DNA from: Frankia sp. AiPa1
GTDB taxonomy: Bacteria; Actinomycetota; Actinomycetes; Frankiales; Frankiaceae
NCBI RefSeq assembly: GCF_023243075.1
Contig: NZ_JALKFZ020000185.1
Span: 23,597 to 87,596 of the forward strand
Length of the DNA stretch: 64,000 bases
Direction: 5' to 3'
Positions 1 to 8,751 of the stretch are shown here, piece after piece. The position numbers and the translations under genes were made by a program. Position 1 is the stretch's first letter. Each line of letters starts with the position of its first letter. A model generated the notes under the pieces. It searched no databases and was not told the origin of the DNA. It saw nothing but the letters and a program-made list of their open reading frames with translations.

Positions 1-554
1 TCCAGGTCCTCCACCGGGCTCGTCTGCAGCGGGGTGATCCGCACGGCGAGGCGCTGCGACCCGGTGCCGATGCGCACCTCGCCGAAGTCCGGATGGGTGG
101 GCCGGCGCTCCCACAGCCGGCTGGTCAGCGCCAGCGACCACAGCGACTCGGGGTCGGGATGGCGCCAGGCGAGGGCGCCGCGCTGCTGCTCGGCGTAGCG
201 GCGGACCTGGCGGCGGGTCTGGGAGAGGTAGCGCAGGTAGTCGCGCCGCTCGCCGCCGACCTTCTGGCGACGGTTGCCCGACTGCATGAGCACCTGGCTC
301 AGCGCCATGCCGGCCATGCCGGTGCCCATCATCGCCATCATGATCAGTCCGCCCGGGCCGGAGCGCGCCGAACCGCCCAGGTAGAAGAAGACCATCCCGC
401 CGGACATCAGCAGCGCCGGGATCACCGTGACCAGCGTCCGCATGCCGGCGGAGGTGACCTCGGGGATGGCCGGGGGCTCCTGCAGAGTGATGTCCCCGTG
501 CGGCATCTCCGGGCCGGTGCGGCGGGCGGGGCGGCGGAACGGAACGGTGGACAT
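1..554 (-). CDS. eccC: Type VII secretion ATPase EccC, N-terminal part (cut by window edge)
   Basis: Read on the minus strand, the frame opens at ATG 554-552 with a GGAGG ribosome site just upstream and runs off the left end, giving about 184 residues. The N-terminus has the EccC signature: a basic start followed by RRTGPEMPHGDITLQEPP. Two hydrophobic stretches then follow (near residues 38-60 and 66-90), and an Arg-rich segment leads toward the first FtsK/SpoIIIE-type ATPase domain, which lies outside the window. In known ESX systems EccC is the hexameric motor that recognises Esx substrates at the inner-membrane channel. It is divergent from eccD, with about 100 bp shared between the two starts. 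The family call is firm; the ATPase domains cannot be seen here. Confidence 0.9.
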   Translation of the reverse strand, partial: MSTVPFRRPARRTGPEMPHGDITLQEPPAIPEVTSAGMRTLVTVIPALLMSGGMVFFYLGGSARSGPGGLIMMAMMGTGMAGMALSQVLMQSGNRRQKVGGERRDYLRYLSQTRRQVRRYAEQQRGALAWRHPDPESLWSLALTSRLWERRPTHPDFGEVRIGTGSQRLAVRITPLQTSPVEDL

Positions 555-653
555 GCCTCCTACACGCCGTCGCCGCGCCCCCCGGTTGGCCGATCGGATG
601 TGACCTGGGTCACCTGTGTGAACGGTTCCGGCGGGCCGGCACGTGCGGGAGAC
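555..653. promoter_or_regulatory. Divergent eccC/eccD intergenic region with inverted repeat
   Basis: About 99 bp separate the two divergent ESX starts and must hold both promoters unless an upstream gene reads through. Positions 600-613 read GTGACC-TG-GGTCAC, an inverted repeat with perfect 6-bp arms. It lies about 41 bp upstream of the eccD start and 46 bp upstream of the eccC start, a natural place for a regulator controlling both operons. No clear -35/-10 pair was recognised. That it is an operator is inferred from its symmetry and position only. Confidence 0.4.
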
Positions 654-2051
654 ATGGCAGGTAGCAACGCGACGGAGGTGTGCCGGCTGCTCGTCGTCGG
701 CCCGACGAGCCGCGTCGACCTGTCGGTGCCCACCCACGTTCCACTGGCCGATCTGATGCCGGCGATGCTGCGCAGCCTCGGTCCGGACCTCGCCGACCGC
801 GGTCTGGAGCACAGCGGCTGGGTGGTCCAACGCCTCGGTGAGGCGCCGCTGGACGAGGACCTCTGCGTCGCCGACCACGAGCTGCTCGACGGCGACGCGG
901 TGCACCTGCGCCCCCGCTCCGACCAGATTCCGCCGCTGGACTTCGACGACCTCATCGACGGTGTCGCCACCGGCATGCGGGCCCGTTCCGGGCGCTGGCG
1001 GCCGCGCACCAACCGGATCGCCGCCGCGGTGGTACTCGCCGTGCTGCTGCTCGGCGCCCTGGCCATGCCGGTGCTCTCGACCCTCGGCGGGACCTGGCAC
1101 GACGGGCTCGCCCGCGCGGCCGGCGCGGCGCTGCTGGTGGTCGGTGCGGCCCTCGCCGTCGGCCTGATCCTGCGGGACCGCCTGGTCGGCGGGCTGCTCG
1201 GGGCCGCCGCGGTGGCCTTCGCCGTCGAGACCGCGCTGCTGGCGCTCGCCGACACCGCCTCGGCGACCCAACTGCTGGCCGTCGGGACCGGCGTGGGGGT
1301 CATGGTCGCCCTGCCGCTGCTCGCCGCGCTCGCGCAGCGCCGAATCGCCCTCGCGGGCGGGGTCGGCGTGCTCGCCGCGGGGCTGGTCGTCGCCGTGGCC
1401 TGCGGGCTGAACGTCCTCGCCGGGCTCGACGCGACCCGGACAGCGGCGGTGATCGCCCTGGTGGGCGTCGCGGCCCGCCCCCTGGTGCCGATGGTCGCGT
1501 TCAAGCTCGCCGGGATGTCCCTGCCGCCGCTGCCGGTCGAACCCGACGAGCTGCAGGACGACATCGAGCCCGAGCCCGGTCCGCAGGTGCTGGAACGCAC
1601 GGCCACCGCCGACCGGTTCATGACCTCGCTGTACGGCGCGGGCGGTACGGCCCTCGCGGCCGCGCAGGCCCGCCTGGCCGCCAGCCCCGGCTGGCAGCCG
1701 GCGGCACTGGTCGTGCTGGTCGCGCTCGCGGCGGTGCTCGCCGCCCGGCCGATGACCAGCGGCTGGCACCGGATGGCGCTCGGGCTGCCGGCCCTCGCGG
1801 GCCTGCTCGGGCTGCTGTTGGCGATCACCGTCCGCGCCGGCGGGCCTGGCGCCGCCGGCGCGGCCCTCGCCGTCACCCTGCTGCTGGCGCTCGCCGCCGC
1901 GGTCAGCGCGCACGTGCTGCCCCGGCGCCGGATGACCCCGATGTGGGGCCGCGTCGGCGACTGGGCGCACGTCGTCACCCTGGTCCTCGCCGTCCCGCTG
2001 GTGGTCGCCCTGCTGGGCGGCATCGGCCTCGTGCGCTCCCGGATCGGCTAG
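654..2051 (+). CDS. eccD: Type VII secretion integral membrane protein EccD
   Basis: This 465-residue protein has an N-terminal ubiquitin-like YukD domain (about residues 8-90, beginning VCRLLVVGPTSRVDLSVPT). A cytosolic linker follows, then about ten or eleven hydrophobic helices from residue 120 to the end, interrupted by one acidic loop. That is the normal EccD architecture and length. EccD lines the inner-membrane pore of ESX systems. The frame is open further upstream to position 93, but that part overlaps eccC on the other strand and has no EccD homology. ATG 654 has a GGGAG ribosome site and gives the family's usual N-terminus. eccB begins two bases after its stop, so the two are surely co-transcribed. 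Confidence 0.92.
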   Translation: MAGSNATEVCRLLVVGPTSRVDLSVPTHVPLADLMPAMLRSLGPDLADRGLEHSGWVVQRLGEAPLDEDLCVADHELLDGDAVHLRPRSDQIPPLDFDDLIDGVATGMRARSGRWRPRTNRIAAAVVLAVLLLGALAMPVLSTLGGTWHDGLARAAGAALLVVGAALAVGLILRDRLVGGLLGAAAVAFAVETALLALADTASATQLLAVGTGVGVMVALPLLAALAQRRIALAGGVGVLAAGLVVAVACGLNVLAGLDATRTAAVIALVGVAARPLVPMVAFKLAGMSLPPLPVEPDELQDDIEPEPGPQVLERTATADRFMTSLYGAGGTALAAAQARLAASPGWQPAALVVLVALAAVLAARPMTSGWHRMALGLPALAGLLGLLLAITVRAGGPGAAGAALAVTLLLALAAAVSAHVLPRRRMTPMWGRVGDWAHVVTLVLAVPLVVALLGGIGLVRSRIG

Positions 2052-2053
2052 CG

Positions 2054-3421
2054 ATGCAGTCCCGCCGCGACCAGGTCGACGCGCACAACTACCTGCTGAC
2101 CCGGCTGACCAGCGCGCTGGTGCGGGCCGAGCCGGACGCGCTGGAGCTGCCGACCCGACGCGACACCCGCGGCCTGGTCGGCGGCGCGGTGCTCGCCGTC
2201 CTGATGCTGGGCGTGGTGGCGATCTGGGCGCTGCTGTTCTCCGGCGGCTCCACGGTCTGGCGTCAGCCCGGCAAACTGATCATCGAGAAGTCCACCGGGA
2301 GCCGGTTCCTGCTCCAGGACGGCGAGCTGCGGCCCGTGCGCAACCTCGCCTCGGCCCGCCTCGCCCTCGACGGCCCGGCCGACCCGGTGAGCGTGAGCAG
2401 TGGCCGGCTCGCCAAGGTCCCGCGGGGGGAGCCGCTGGGTTCCCTGGACGCCCCCGACCTGCTGCCCGCCGCGAACAAGGTCAACACCGGCGTGTGGCGG
2501 GCGTGCGCCACGGTGTCCGTGGGCGGGGTGTCCACGGGCGGGGCGGCCGCGGGGACCACCGTGCGGGTCGACATCGGTGGGCCGGCGTCCACCCGGCGGC
2601 TGGCCGACGGCGGCGCGCTGGTCTCGGCGGGCGGGCCGGAGTACCTGCTGTGGCGGGGCCGGCGCCTGGCGCTGGGCCGACCCTGGGCCGCCGACGTTCT
2701 CGGTTACGGCGACACCCGGCCGATCGCCGTCGACCCGGTGTGGCTGGCGTTGCTGCCCGCGGGGCCGGACCTCGTTCCCGTCGACGTGCCCGGCCGGGGC
2801 GGGCCGGGGCCCGCGGTCGGCGGCCGGCCGGCCACCCTGGGCCAGCTGTTCGCGGCCACGGCGCCGGGCGGCACCGCGAAGGTGCACTATCTGCTGCTGT
2901 CCTCGGGCCTGGTGCCGCTGTCCGCCACCCAGGCGGCGCTCGCCCTCGGCGAGGCGGGCGCCGCACCCGAGGGGCAGCTCACCCCCACCGAGCTCGTCAC
3001 CACCCCGCGCGCCACGCTGCCCGAAGGCCAGCAGGCGCTGCCGGCCACCCCGCCGCCGCTGCGCACCCCGGCCGACGGCGAGGCACTGTGCGTGCAGTCC
3101 GCCGGCCGGCCGGACGCGGGCACCCTGGACGTCGTCCTCGGTGTGCCGCCGGCGACGGCGGGCACCCACGCGCCCGGCGGCGTCGCCGTCTCGGTGCGTC
3201 CCGGCGGCGGCGCGCTGCTGGTGGGCCGGGCCGACGTCGCGGCCCGCGACCAGCGGGCGGTGCTCGTCGACGGCGCCGGCGTCCGTTACCGGCTGGACGG
3301 CGACGCGCTGCGGGCGCTCGGATTCACCGCCGAGCAGGCCACCGTCGTCCCACCGCGGCTGGTGGCCCTGCTGCCGGCCGGGCCGCCGCTGACCACCCCG
3401 CGGCGTCAGGAGGCGCCGTGA
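2054..3421 (+). CDS. eccB: Type VII secretion protein EccB
   Basis: The 455-residue product starts with a short cytoplasmic segment containing RDQVDAHNYLLTRLTSALVR, the most conserved EccB motif. One transmembrane helix follows (about residues 40-62), then a large extracytoplasmic repeat domain to the C-terminus. Length and layout match EccB, a core subunit of the ESX inner-membrane complex that projects into the cell envelope. An upstream in-frame start at 1943 lies inside eccD and was rejected; ATG 2054 gives the expected N-terminus. Spacing to eccD is two bases. The extracytoplasmic part is Ala/Pro/Gly-rich, like its neighbours. Confidence 0.93.
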   Translation: MQSRRDQVDAHNYLLTRLTSALVRAEPDALELPTRRDTRGLVGGAVLAVLMLGVVAIWALLFSGGSTVWRQPGKLIIEKSTGSRFLLQDGELRPVRNLASARLALDGPADPVSVSSGRLAKVPRGEPLGSLDAPDLLPAANKVNTGVWRACATVSVGGVSTGGAAAGTTVRVDIGGPASTRRLADGGALVSAGGPEYLLWRGRRLALGRPWAADVLGYGDTRPIAVDPVWLALLPAGPDLVPVDVPGRGGPGPAVGGRPATLGQLFAATAPGGTAKVHYLLLSSGLVPLSATQAALALGEAGAAPEGQLTPTELVTTPRATLPEGQQALPATPPPLRTPADGEALCVQSAGRPDAGTLDVVLGVPPATAGTHAPGGVAVSVRPGGGALLVGRADVAARDQRAVLVDGAGVRYRLDGDALRALGFTAEQATVVPPRLVALLPAGPPLTTPRRQEAP

Positions 3422-3562
3422 CGGTGCGACCTCCCGCGCCGGTGCCCGGACCGTCCGTCGAGGTTCCACGATCACCGTTCCCACGAGCGCCTGGCCGTCC
3501 GGCCAGGTAACCCAGCCAGCCCCCGTTCCCGCACGCGGGACCACCCCGAGGAGGACAGCCGC

Positions 3563-3877
3563 ATGGCGGATCCGCTTCTCATCTCCGACGAGGCCAGCAC
3601 CGTGGCCATGATCCTCGCGTTCGACAGCACCCAGGACGAGTGCGACGCCATCCAGCGGACCATCGACGGCGCCGTCACCCAGCTGCTCGCCACCTGGGGC
3701 GGCGTCGCCGCGGGCAAGTACCGCGATGCCATCGCCGCCTGGCAGCAGGGCTTCAACGACGTCCGCGCCGGCCTGAACATGATCAACGAGTCGATGGCCA
3801 GCTACGCCAAGATCACGACGTCGACCGAGGACAACACCGCGATGCTCGGCTCGAACTGGGCCACCGGCCTGACCTGA
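3563..3877 (+). CDS. WXG100 family Esx protein (first of pair)
   Basis: This 104-residue, probably all-helical protein has the central WXG turn as W45-G46-G47, between two helices of about 35-40 residues. That is the hallmark of EsxA/EsxB-type secreted proteins. A GAGGAGGA ribosome site lies just before ATG 3563. The next gene, 60 bp on, is a second Esx-size protein, so the two likely form the usual helical-hairpin heterodimer exported by the EccC/D/B machine encoded alongside. No YxxxD/E export motif was seen in the C-terminal part, which fits it being the partner that travels with the signal-bearing subunit. Confidence 0.85.
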   Translation: MADPLLISDEASTVAMILAFDSTQDECDAIQRTIDGAVTQLLATWGGVAAGKYRDAIAAWQQGFNDVRAGLNMINESMASYAKITTSTEDNTAMLGSNWATGLT

Positions 3878-3937
3878 GCCGCCCGCCTGATGACCCGGCC
3901 CGCCGACGACACCTGATTCAGGGAACGAGGCACATCG

Positions 3938-4234
3938 ATGGCTACCTACCAGTTCAGCCCGAACGGCGCACTGGACACCGCCTCCGAGCTCGAGTTCGTC
4001 AACACGAAGCTGGAGAACTCGCTGTCGGACCTGGTGGCGAAGGTCAACGCCTTCACCGCCGCGAACTCCGGCCAGGCGCCGGAGAACTACGGGCTGGCCC
4101 AGATCCAGTGGAACAAGGGCCAGACCGAGATGAACGCCGCCCTCGCCCTGGGCAAGCAGCGGCTCGAGGAGATCCACAACGAGTACGTCCTGGGGGACAA
4201 CCGCGGGGCGAGCGTCTTCGGCCAGCTCATCTAG
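3938..4234 (+). CDS. WXG100-like Esx protein with YxxxD export motif
   Basis: This 98-residue, mostly helical protein lies 60 bp after the first Esx gene. It lacks the Trp of the WXG turn, having NSGQAPENY at residues 43-51 in the loop position. Its C-terminal part holds Y83-V-L-G-D87, a match to the YxxxD/E signal that T7SS substrate pairs use for recognition. A typical ESX heterodimer has one partner carrying the tail signal, which fits here. The family call rests on size, helical hairpin pattern, position and this motif. Its exported fate is inferred. Confidence 0.8.
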   Translation: MATYQFSPNGALDTASELEFVNTKLENSLSDLVAKVNAFTAANSGQAPENYGLAQIQWNKGQTEMNAALALGKQRLEEIHNEYVLGDNRGASVFGQLI

Positions 4235-4439
4235 GCCGAGCGCCCGGCGCCCCACGCCGGGCATCCCGGCGACGGCCGTGGCGGCGGCCGGGCGGTACCG
4301 CGTGGTGATCCCCTCCACCCGCGGCGCCGTCCGGCCGTGGCGGTCGCAGCCGCTGTCCACCCGCCGGCGGTCGTCCCACCGCACCCGGCGGCAGCACCGC
4401 CCCCCTCCCACCCGGCGACGGCAGCGACAGGAGACCACG

Positions 4440-4847
4440 GTGGCCGAGAACATCGTCATCGACGAGCCGACCCTCATCGGTCTGCGCAACAAGTACCAGG
4501 GCCTGCTCGACGACATCGACACGAGGATGACGGACTACCAGTGGGGCACCAACCCGGACTCGCGGCTCTCGCTGGGTGACGAGTTCACGCTGCGCCTCGG
4601 CGGTGCCGACTTCGTCGAGGCGGTGGGCCTGGCGAAGGACCTCGGGAAGATCCGCGAGAAACTCGCCGGTCGGGTCGACTCCACCTACTCCGACGCCACG
4701 AACCTGCGGTGGGGCCTGGAGTACCTGCTCCAGGACACCGACGCCGTCGAGCACCTGACCACGATGTCGGCGCAGGAGTTCCAGTCGTTCATCCCGGTCT
4801 CGACCACCTCGGCCACCGAGGGCAGCGGCGGCCAGACGGGGAGCTGA
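4440..4847 (+). CDS. Small T7SS-locus protein of unknown function
   Basis: The frame could start further up, but GTG 4440 with AGGAG at 4429-4433 is the supported start and gives 135 residues. The predicted product is acidic and largely helical, with a Ser/Thr/Gly-rich end. It has no WXG turn, no signal peptide and no membrane segment. It sits between the Esx pair and the 1000-aa repeat protein, with only three bases to the next start, so it is in the ESX operon. A chaperone or structural partner for the next protein is possible, but nothing in the sequence proves it. Confidence 0.7.
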   Translation: MAENIVIDEPTLIGLRNKYQGLLDDIDTRMTDYQWGTNPDSRLSLGDEFTLRLGGADFVEAVGLAKDLGKIREKLAGRVDSTYSDATNLRWGLEYLLQDTDAVEHLTTMSAQEFQSFIPVSTTSATEGSGGQTGS

Positions 4848-4850
4848 CAG

Positions 4851-7800
4851 GTGCCGACCGACAAGATCGAGGACGTGCTGAGCACTCTGCTCGGCTACAC
4901 CCTGGGCACGACCGGAGGCGTGGTCAACAGCGGCCAGGGCCAGGACCAGGGGCAGGGAAGCCAGAACGGGGCGGGCTCCTACACCGGCGCCGGCACCGAC
5001 GCGCAGTTGCGCCCGGACACGGTGCGCAGCGCCGCGGCGCCGCTGTGGCTGATCCCCGACAAGCGGCAGGAGCATTACTCGACGCTCGGCAGCGGGAAGC
5101 CCGGCTTCAAGAAGGGCGCGCTGACGTTCTGGCGTTGGATGTCCAGCGACTCCATGAGCAACTACGAGTGGCTGACCCTGTGGGTCGGTGCCCGGGGCGG
5201 CACCGAAGACGACAACCACAACTCGACCACCCCCGACGAACAGGCCGGCACGGCCACGGCGGCGTCGAACCCGCTGATGGCCCTGGGATCGGCGTGGACC
5301 AACGCGGCCGGCGCGATCGCGAAGGGCCTGGTCGGCCCGGGCTACGCCTTCGACCCCGACACCCTGGAAGGGGTCAACGAGGCGCTCGCGGGCATCGGCA
5401 CCTGGGCCGGCGGCGTGCTGACCAGCCTCGACCAGGACGTCACCGGCATCGACACGAAGGCGGCGGCGTTCCAGGGCTCGGCCGCGCAGGCGTTCCGCGA
5501 CCAGGTCGTCGCGACCGAGAGCGGGCTCAAGGGCGTTCCCGAGGCGGCCGCGACGTGGAAGGGGCCGCTGGACAAGGCCGTCACGGCCGCGCGCACGTTC
5601 GTGACGAAGCTGCAGCAGGACAACGCCTACTGGCTGGGCGAGCCGGCGCAGGGCGAGACGAGGCCCGCCCTGCCCGGCCCGGCCGGCGTGTGGGTGCATC
5701 CGTTCAACCTGATCGTCGCCATGTTCGACGGGGCCAAGGTGTGGGACACCGAGGGGACGGACCCCGACCTCAACCACAGCGGCGGGCTGTGGGAGGCCGG
5801 CCGGATCCGCGGCGAGCTGGGGGAGAACTACGACGGCACCTGGCAGGAAATGATGATCACCTTTCCGGCCTGGAGCGGGGTCACCGGCGACTTCGCGGTC
5901 CTGCGCCCGCCGTCCTGGCTGCTCGTCGACGCCGCCGTACGCAAACAGTGGGCCGATCACGTGCAGAGCGCCTTCGCCCCGTCGGTGACGGCGGCGGGCG
6001 ACCTGGTCAAGGCGTTCGGGGATGCCCGCGGGGCGATGAAGCTCGCCAAGATGCCACCCCCGCCGCCTCCCCGTCAGCCGCCCCCGACCGACCTGGGTGG
6101 TGGTGGCCTCGGCGGTGACGACTGGAACAGCCTCGTGAACAGCATCGGCAACGGTTTCAACGGGCTGGGCAACGGGCTCAACGGGCTGGGCGGCGGGCTG
6201 AACGGTCTCGGCGAGGGGCTCGGCAACGGATTCAACGGGATCGGCAACGGGCTCAACGGCCTCGGCGGTGGACTCAACGGCCTGGGTGGCGATCTGGGTA
6301 ACGGGCTGAACGGTCTCGGCGGCGGCCTGAGCGGTCTGGGTGGTGACCTCGGCAATGGCCTGAACGGGCTGGGCGGCGGGCTGAACGGTCTCGGCGGCAG
6401 CCTGAGCGGTCTGGGTGGTGATCTGGGTAATGGCCTGAACGGTCTGGGTGGCAGTCTTGGCGAGGGGCTCAACGGCCTGGGCGGTGGCCTCAGTGGTCTC
6501 GGCGGCGACCTCGGCGGACTCGGCGGCCTGAATGGCCTGGGCGGCCTGGACGGCGGTGGCGGCGTGGCCGGACTCGCCGGACCGGGTGGGCTGGGTGGGC
6601 TGGGTGGGCTGGGCACCGGCACCTCGGGCTCCGGGACGTCCGGCCTGGACGGGCTGGGCGGCGGCCTGGGCGCAAGCACGCCGAAGACGCTCGGGGACCT
6701 CAGCCCGCAGCAGCTGTCGGCTCTGCAGCAGGCCGGTGCGCTCGATGGCCTACCGCTCAGTGCCGAGCAGGCGGCAGCGCTGCAGCAGGCCGGTATGCCC
6801 GCGGCGGCGGGCAGCAGCCTCGGTGACCTGACGCCCCAGCAGCTCGAGACCCTGCAGAAGGACGGGCTGCTGAACAACGTCCCGCTGTCCGCGCAGGACC
6901 TCTCCACCCTGGACAAGGCGGGGATGCTCGGTTCGACCAGCGGCGCGCTGAACGATCTGGGCGATCTGAGCCCGGCGCAGCTGTCCGCCCTGGACTCGGC
7001 CGGCGCGCTGGACAACGTGCCGGTCACCGGCGCGCAACTCGATCAGCTGCGCCACGACGGGCTGCTCGGGCCGAGCGCCGAGGGCATCCACTCGCTCGGC
7101 GACCTCAGCCCCACCCAGCTCGCCGATCTGGCGAAGACCGGCCAGCTCGACTCGATCCCGATCACGCCGCAGGAGCAGGCCGTCCTGCAGCAGGCCGGGC
7201 TGCTCAGCCCCAACGCCACCAGCGGCACCGGCGCCTCCGGCGCGGGGCTGTCGGGCCTGTCCGATCTGTCGGGCACCTCGGTGCCCAGTACCGCGTTCCC
7301 CACCACGATCGACGGGGTCGACGTCGGCGGGCCGGGCGGCCTGAGTGGCGGGGGCACGGGCGGCGTGAACGTCGGCGACATCCGCCAGCCGCTGATCCAG
7401 ACCGTCCCGGGCGGCGGTGGTGGCGCGTTCGGCACCGCCGGCATGCCCGACGGGGCGGCCCGCGTCGCCACCCAGGCGGGACTCGCGGGCCTCGGCTCGC
7501 TGGGCGGCGGTCTCGGCGCGGGGCTGCCCGGCGCCGCGGGGGCCGCCGGCACCTCGTCCGCGCTGGGCGCGTCCGGATCGGGCAGTGCGGGCGCGTCCGG
7601 CGGCGGAATGCCGTTCATGCCCATGGGCGGGATGGGCGGCGGCATGGGCCAGGCCGCCCAGGGCCAGTCCCGGGAACGCCAGCGCAACACCTGGCTGACC
7701 GAGGACGAGGACGTCTGGGGCACCGACCCCGAATGCGCCCCCGCCGTCATCGGACGTGGCGACGGCCCGGCCGCCGGCGACCCCGAGGCGCCCCACAGCC

Positions 7801-7853
7801 CGCCCGTGTCCCCCACCTCACCGTCCCGCGACCACACCCGTCGGCGCGGGTGA
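4851..7853 (+). CDS. PPE/WXG-like T7SS protein with Asn-Gly-Leu and LGDLSP repeats
   Basis: The 1000-residue product starts at GTG 4851. Residues 1-400 are a folded region that includes a WXG100-like helical stretch around residues 170-260 (TWAGGV, then AAFQGSAAQAFRD). A short Pro run leads to residues about 413-570, which consist almost wholly of GNGLNGLGGGL-type repeats. Residues about 613-790 hold four repeats of about 44 residues, each starting LGD-L-S/T-P and each predicted to be two short helices. The C-terminus carries ERQRNTWLTEDEDVWG, a tail I associate with actinobacterial T7SS-linked proteins. It is probably a surface or secreted PPE-like protein; its exact role is unknown. Confidence 0.8.
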   Translation: MPTDKIEDVLSTLLGYTLGTTGGVVNSGQGQDQGQGSQNGAGSYTGAGTDAQLRPDTVRSAAAPLWLIPDKRQEHYSTLGSGKPGFKKGALTFWRWMSSDSMSNYEWLTLWVGARGGTEDDNHNSTTPDEQAGTATAASNPLMALGSAWTNAAGAIAKGLVGPGYAFDPDTLEGVNEALAGIGTWAGGVLTSLDQDVTGIDTKAAAFQGSAAQAFRDQVVATESGLKGVPEAAATWKGPLDKAVTAARTFVTKLQQDNAYWLGEPAQGETRPALPGPAGVWVHPFNLIVAMFDGAKVWDTEGTDPDLNHSGGLWEAGRIRGELGENYDGTWQEMMITFPAWSGVTGDFAVLRPPSWLLVDAAVRKQWADHVQSAFAPSVTAAGDLVKAFGDARGAMKLAKMPPPPPPRQPPPTDLGGGGLGGDDWNSLVNSIGNGFNGLGNGLNGLGGGLNGLGEGLGNGFNGIGNGLNGLGGGLNGLGGDLGNGLNGLGGGLSGLGGDLGNGLNGLGGGLNGLGGSLSGLGGDLGNGLNGLGGSLGEGLNGLGGGLSGLGGDLGGLGGLNGLGGLDGGGGVAGLAGPGGLGGLGGLGTGTSGSGTSGLDGLGGGLGASTPKTLGDLSPQQLSALQQAGALDGLPLSAEQAAALQQAGMPAAAGSSLGDLTPQQLETLQKDGLLNNVPLSAQDLSTLDKAGMLGSTSGALNDLGDLSPAQLSALDSAGALDNVPVTGAQLDQLRHDGLLGPSAEGIHSLGDLSPTQLADLAKTGQLDSIPITPQEQAVLQQAGLLSPNATSGTGASGAGLSGLSDLSGTSVPSTAFPTTIDGVDVGGPGGLSGGGTGGVNVGDIRQPLIQTVPGGGGGAFGTAGMPDGAARVATQAGLAGLGSLGGGLGAGLPGAAGAAGTSSALGASGSGSAGASGGGMPFMPMGGMGGGMGQAAQGQSRERQRNTWLTEDEDVWGTDPECAPAVIGRGDGPAAGDPEAPHSPPVSPTSPSRDHTRRRG
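6091..6620 (+). repeat. In-frame NGLGGGL-coding minisatellite
   Basis: Short GC-rich units coding for N-G-L-G-G-x-L are repeated with small variations (for example GGTCTGGGTGGT, GGCCTGAACGG). The region is in frame throughout and lies inside the PPE-like gene. Such repeats are prone to length change by slippage, so the number of units may differ between strains. Confidence 0.85.
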
Positions 7854-7958
7854 CCTCCCACGGCCATCGAAGGACAGGCACGCCGACGACATCGACGACG
7901 CCGACGACATCGACAAAAAAGGAACAGACGAACAGGGACAAGAGAAAGGAGTAACCGG

Positions 7959-8399
7959 ATGGCGATGTTCGACGACAGCTTCATGGAGTCGGCCCTCGCG
8001 GAACTGGCCCGCACCGAGGAGATCACGGCGCGGATCCGCACCGAGGGCGCCGAGGTCAGCTTCCAGGCCACCGATCGCAACAAGCTGCTGTCGGTGACCG
8101 TCGGTGGCCAGGGCGAGATCCGTGAACTGAGGTTCCGCGGGGACGCCTACCGCGAGCTCGCCCCGGCCGAGCTCGCCGACCTGCTGGTGAAGACCTTCGA
8201 ACAGGCCCGTCAGGGGGCGCGGGCACGGGCGCTCGCCGGCATGCAGGAGCTCATGCGCGGCCTGCCCCCCATCGGCCGGCTCGCCGACATGGCCTCCATC
8301 GACGAGTTGGTCGACGAGCTGACCGGCATGTTCGTCCGCAACATGCCCGACGACGGCCAGCCGCCCGTGCCGCCGGCCGAGCCCGGGGCGTGGCGATGA
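7959..8399 (+). CDS. YbaB/EbfC-family protein
   Basis: This 146-residue protein begins at ATG 7959 after a strong AAAGGAG site. The core, roughly residues 20-95, matches the YbaB/EbfC fold: a long N-terminal helix, strands around FQATDRNKLLSVTVGG and GEIRELRFRG, then a helix. YbaB proteins are small dimeric nucleoid-associated or DNA-binding proteins. Divergent members recur in actinobacterial ESX loci, where their job is not settled. The C-terminal 45 residues are an extra tail ending in a Pro-rich stretch. It is followed within 16 bp by another small T7SS gene. Confidence 0.75.
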   Translation: MAMFDDSFMESALAELARTEEITARIRTEGAEVSFQATDRNKLLSVTVGGQGEIRELRFRGDAYRELAPAELADLLVKTFEQARQGARARALAGMQELMRGLPPIGRLADMASIDELVDELTGMFVRNMPDDGQPPVPPAEPGAWR

Positions 8400-8414
8400 G
8401 CGGCGGGAGCGGCC

Positions 8415-8747
8415 GTGAGTGACCGCCTCATCCGGCAGGACGGCGACGAGATCGCGGCGAAGGTGCCGGCGATCAAGACCCTCCAGGGGGACTACGGCAC
8501 GTTCGGCACGTGGCTCGCGCGCATCGCCGGCGTCGATTTCGCCGGCGACGCGAAGGACGAGGCGACGCTGTACGCGAAGGCCACCTTCCACCAGATCATG
8601 ACGGCCTTCGGGAAGATCTACACCAGTCTCGGTACGGCGATCGGCGTCCAGGGCGACCGGCTCGACGCCGTCCGCCAGATCGGCGACCAGACCGAGAGCG
8701 GCGCCTCGTCGCACGCCAGCGGCTGGTCTGGCGGGGCCAAGGGCTGA
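8415..8747 (+). CDS. Small helical T7SS-locus protein, possibly WXG100-like
   Basis: GTG 8415 opens a 110-residue protein that is helical with a Ser/Gly-rich end. Its size and helix pattern resemble WXG100 proteins, but there is no clear WXG turn and no YxxxD/E motif. It sits four bases before the giant gene and just after the YbaB-like gene. That tight coupling suggests it serves as a partner or chaperone for the N-terminal helical part of the giant protein. No function can be read directly from the sequence. Confidence 0.65.
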   Translation: MSDRLIRQDGDEIAAKVPAIKTLQGDYGTFGTWLARIAGVDFAGDAKDEATLYAKATFHQIMTAFGKIYTSLGTAIGVQGDRLDAVRQIGDQTESGASSHASGWSGGAKG

Positions 8748-8751
8748 GCTC

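Noticed and set aside
93..653. N-terminal extension of eccD
   Set aside because: It overlaps the divergent eccC and has no EccD homology. ATG 654 is well placed.
3418..3510. A 30-codon frame from GTG overlapping the eccB stop
   Set aside because: Only Pro/Arg-rich residues, no ribosome site or known match; probably not translated.
2048..4522. An 824-codon minus-strand frame opposite eccB and the Esx genes
   Set aside because: It is the antisense shadow of eccB, esx and the small gene, all of which have family motifs and ribosome sites on the plus strand.
6091..6620. Repeats considered as CRISPR
   Set aside because: They are in frame, short and variable, without unique spacers or cas genes.
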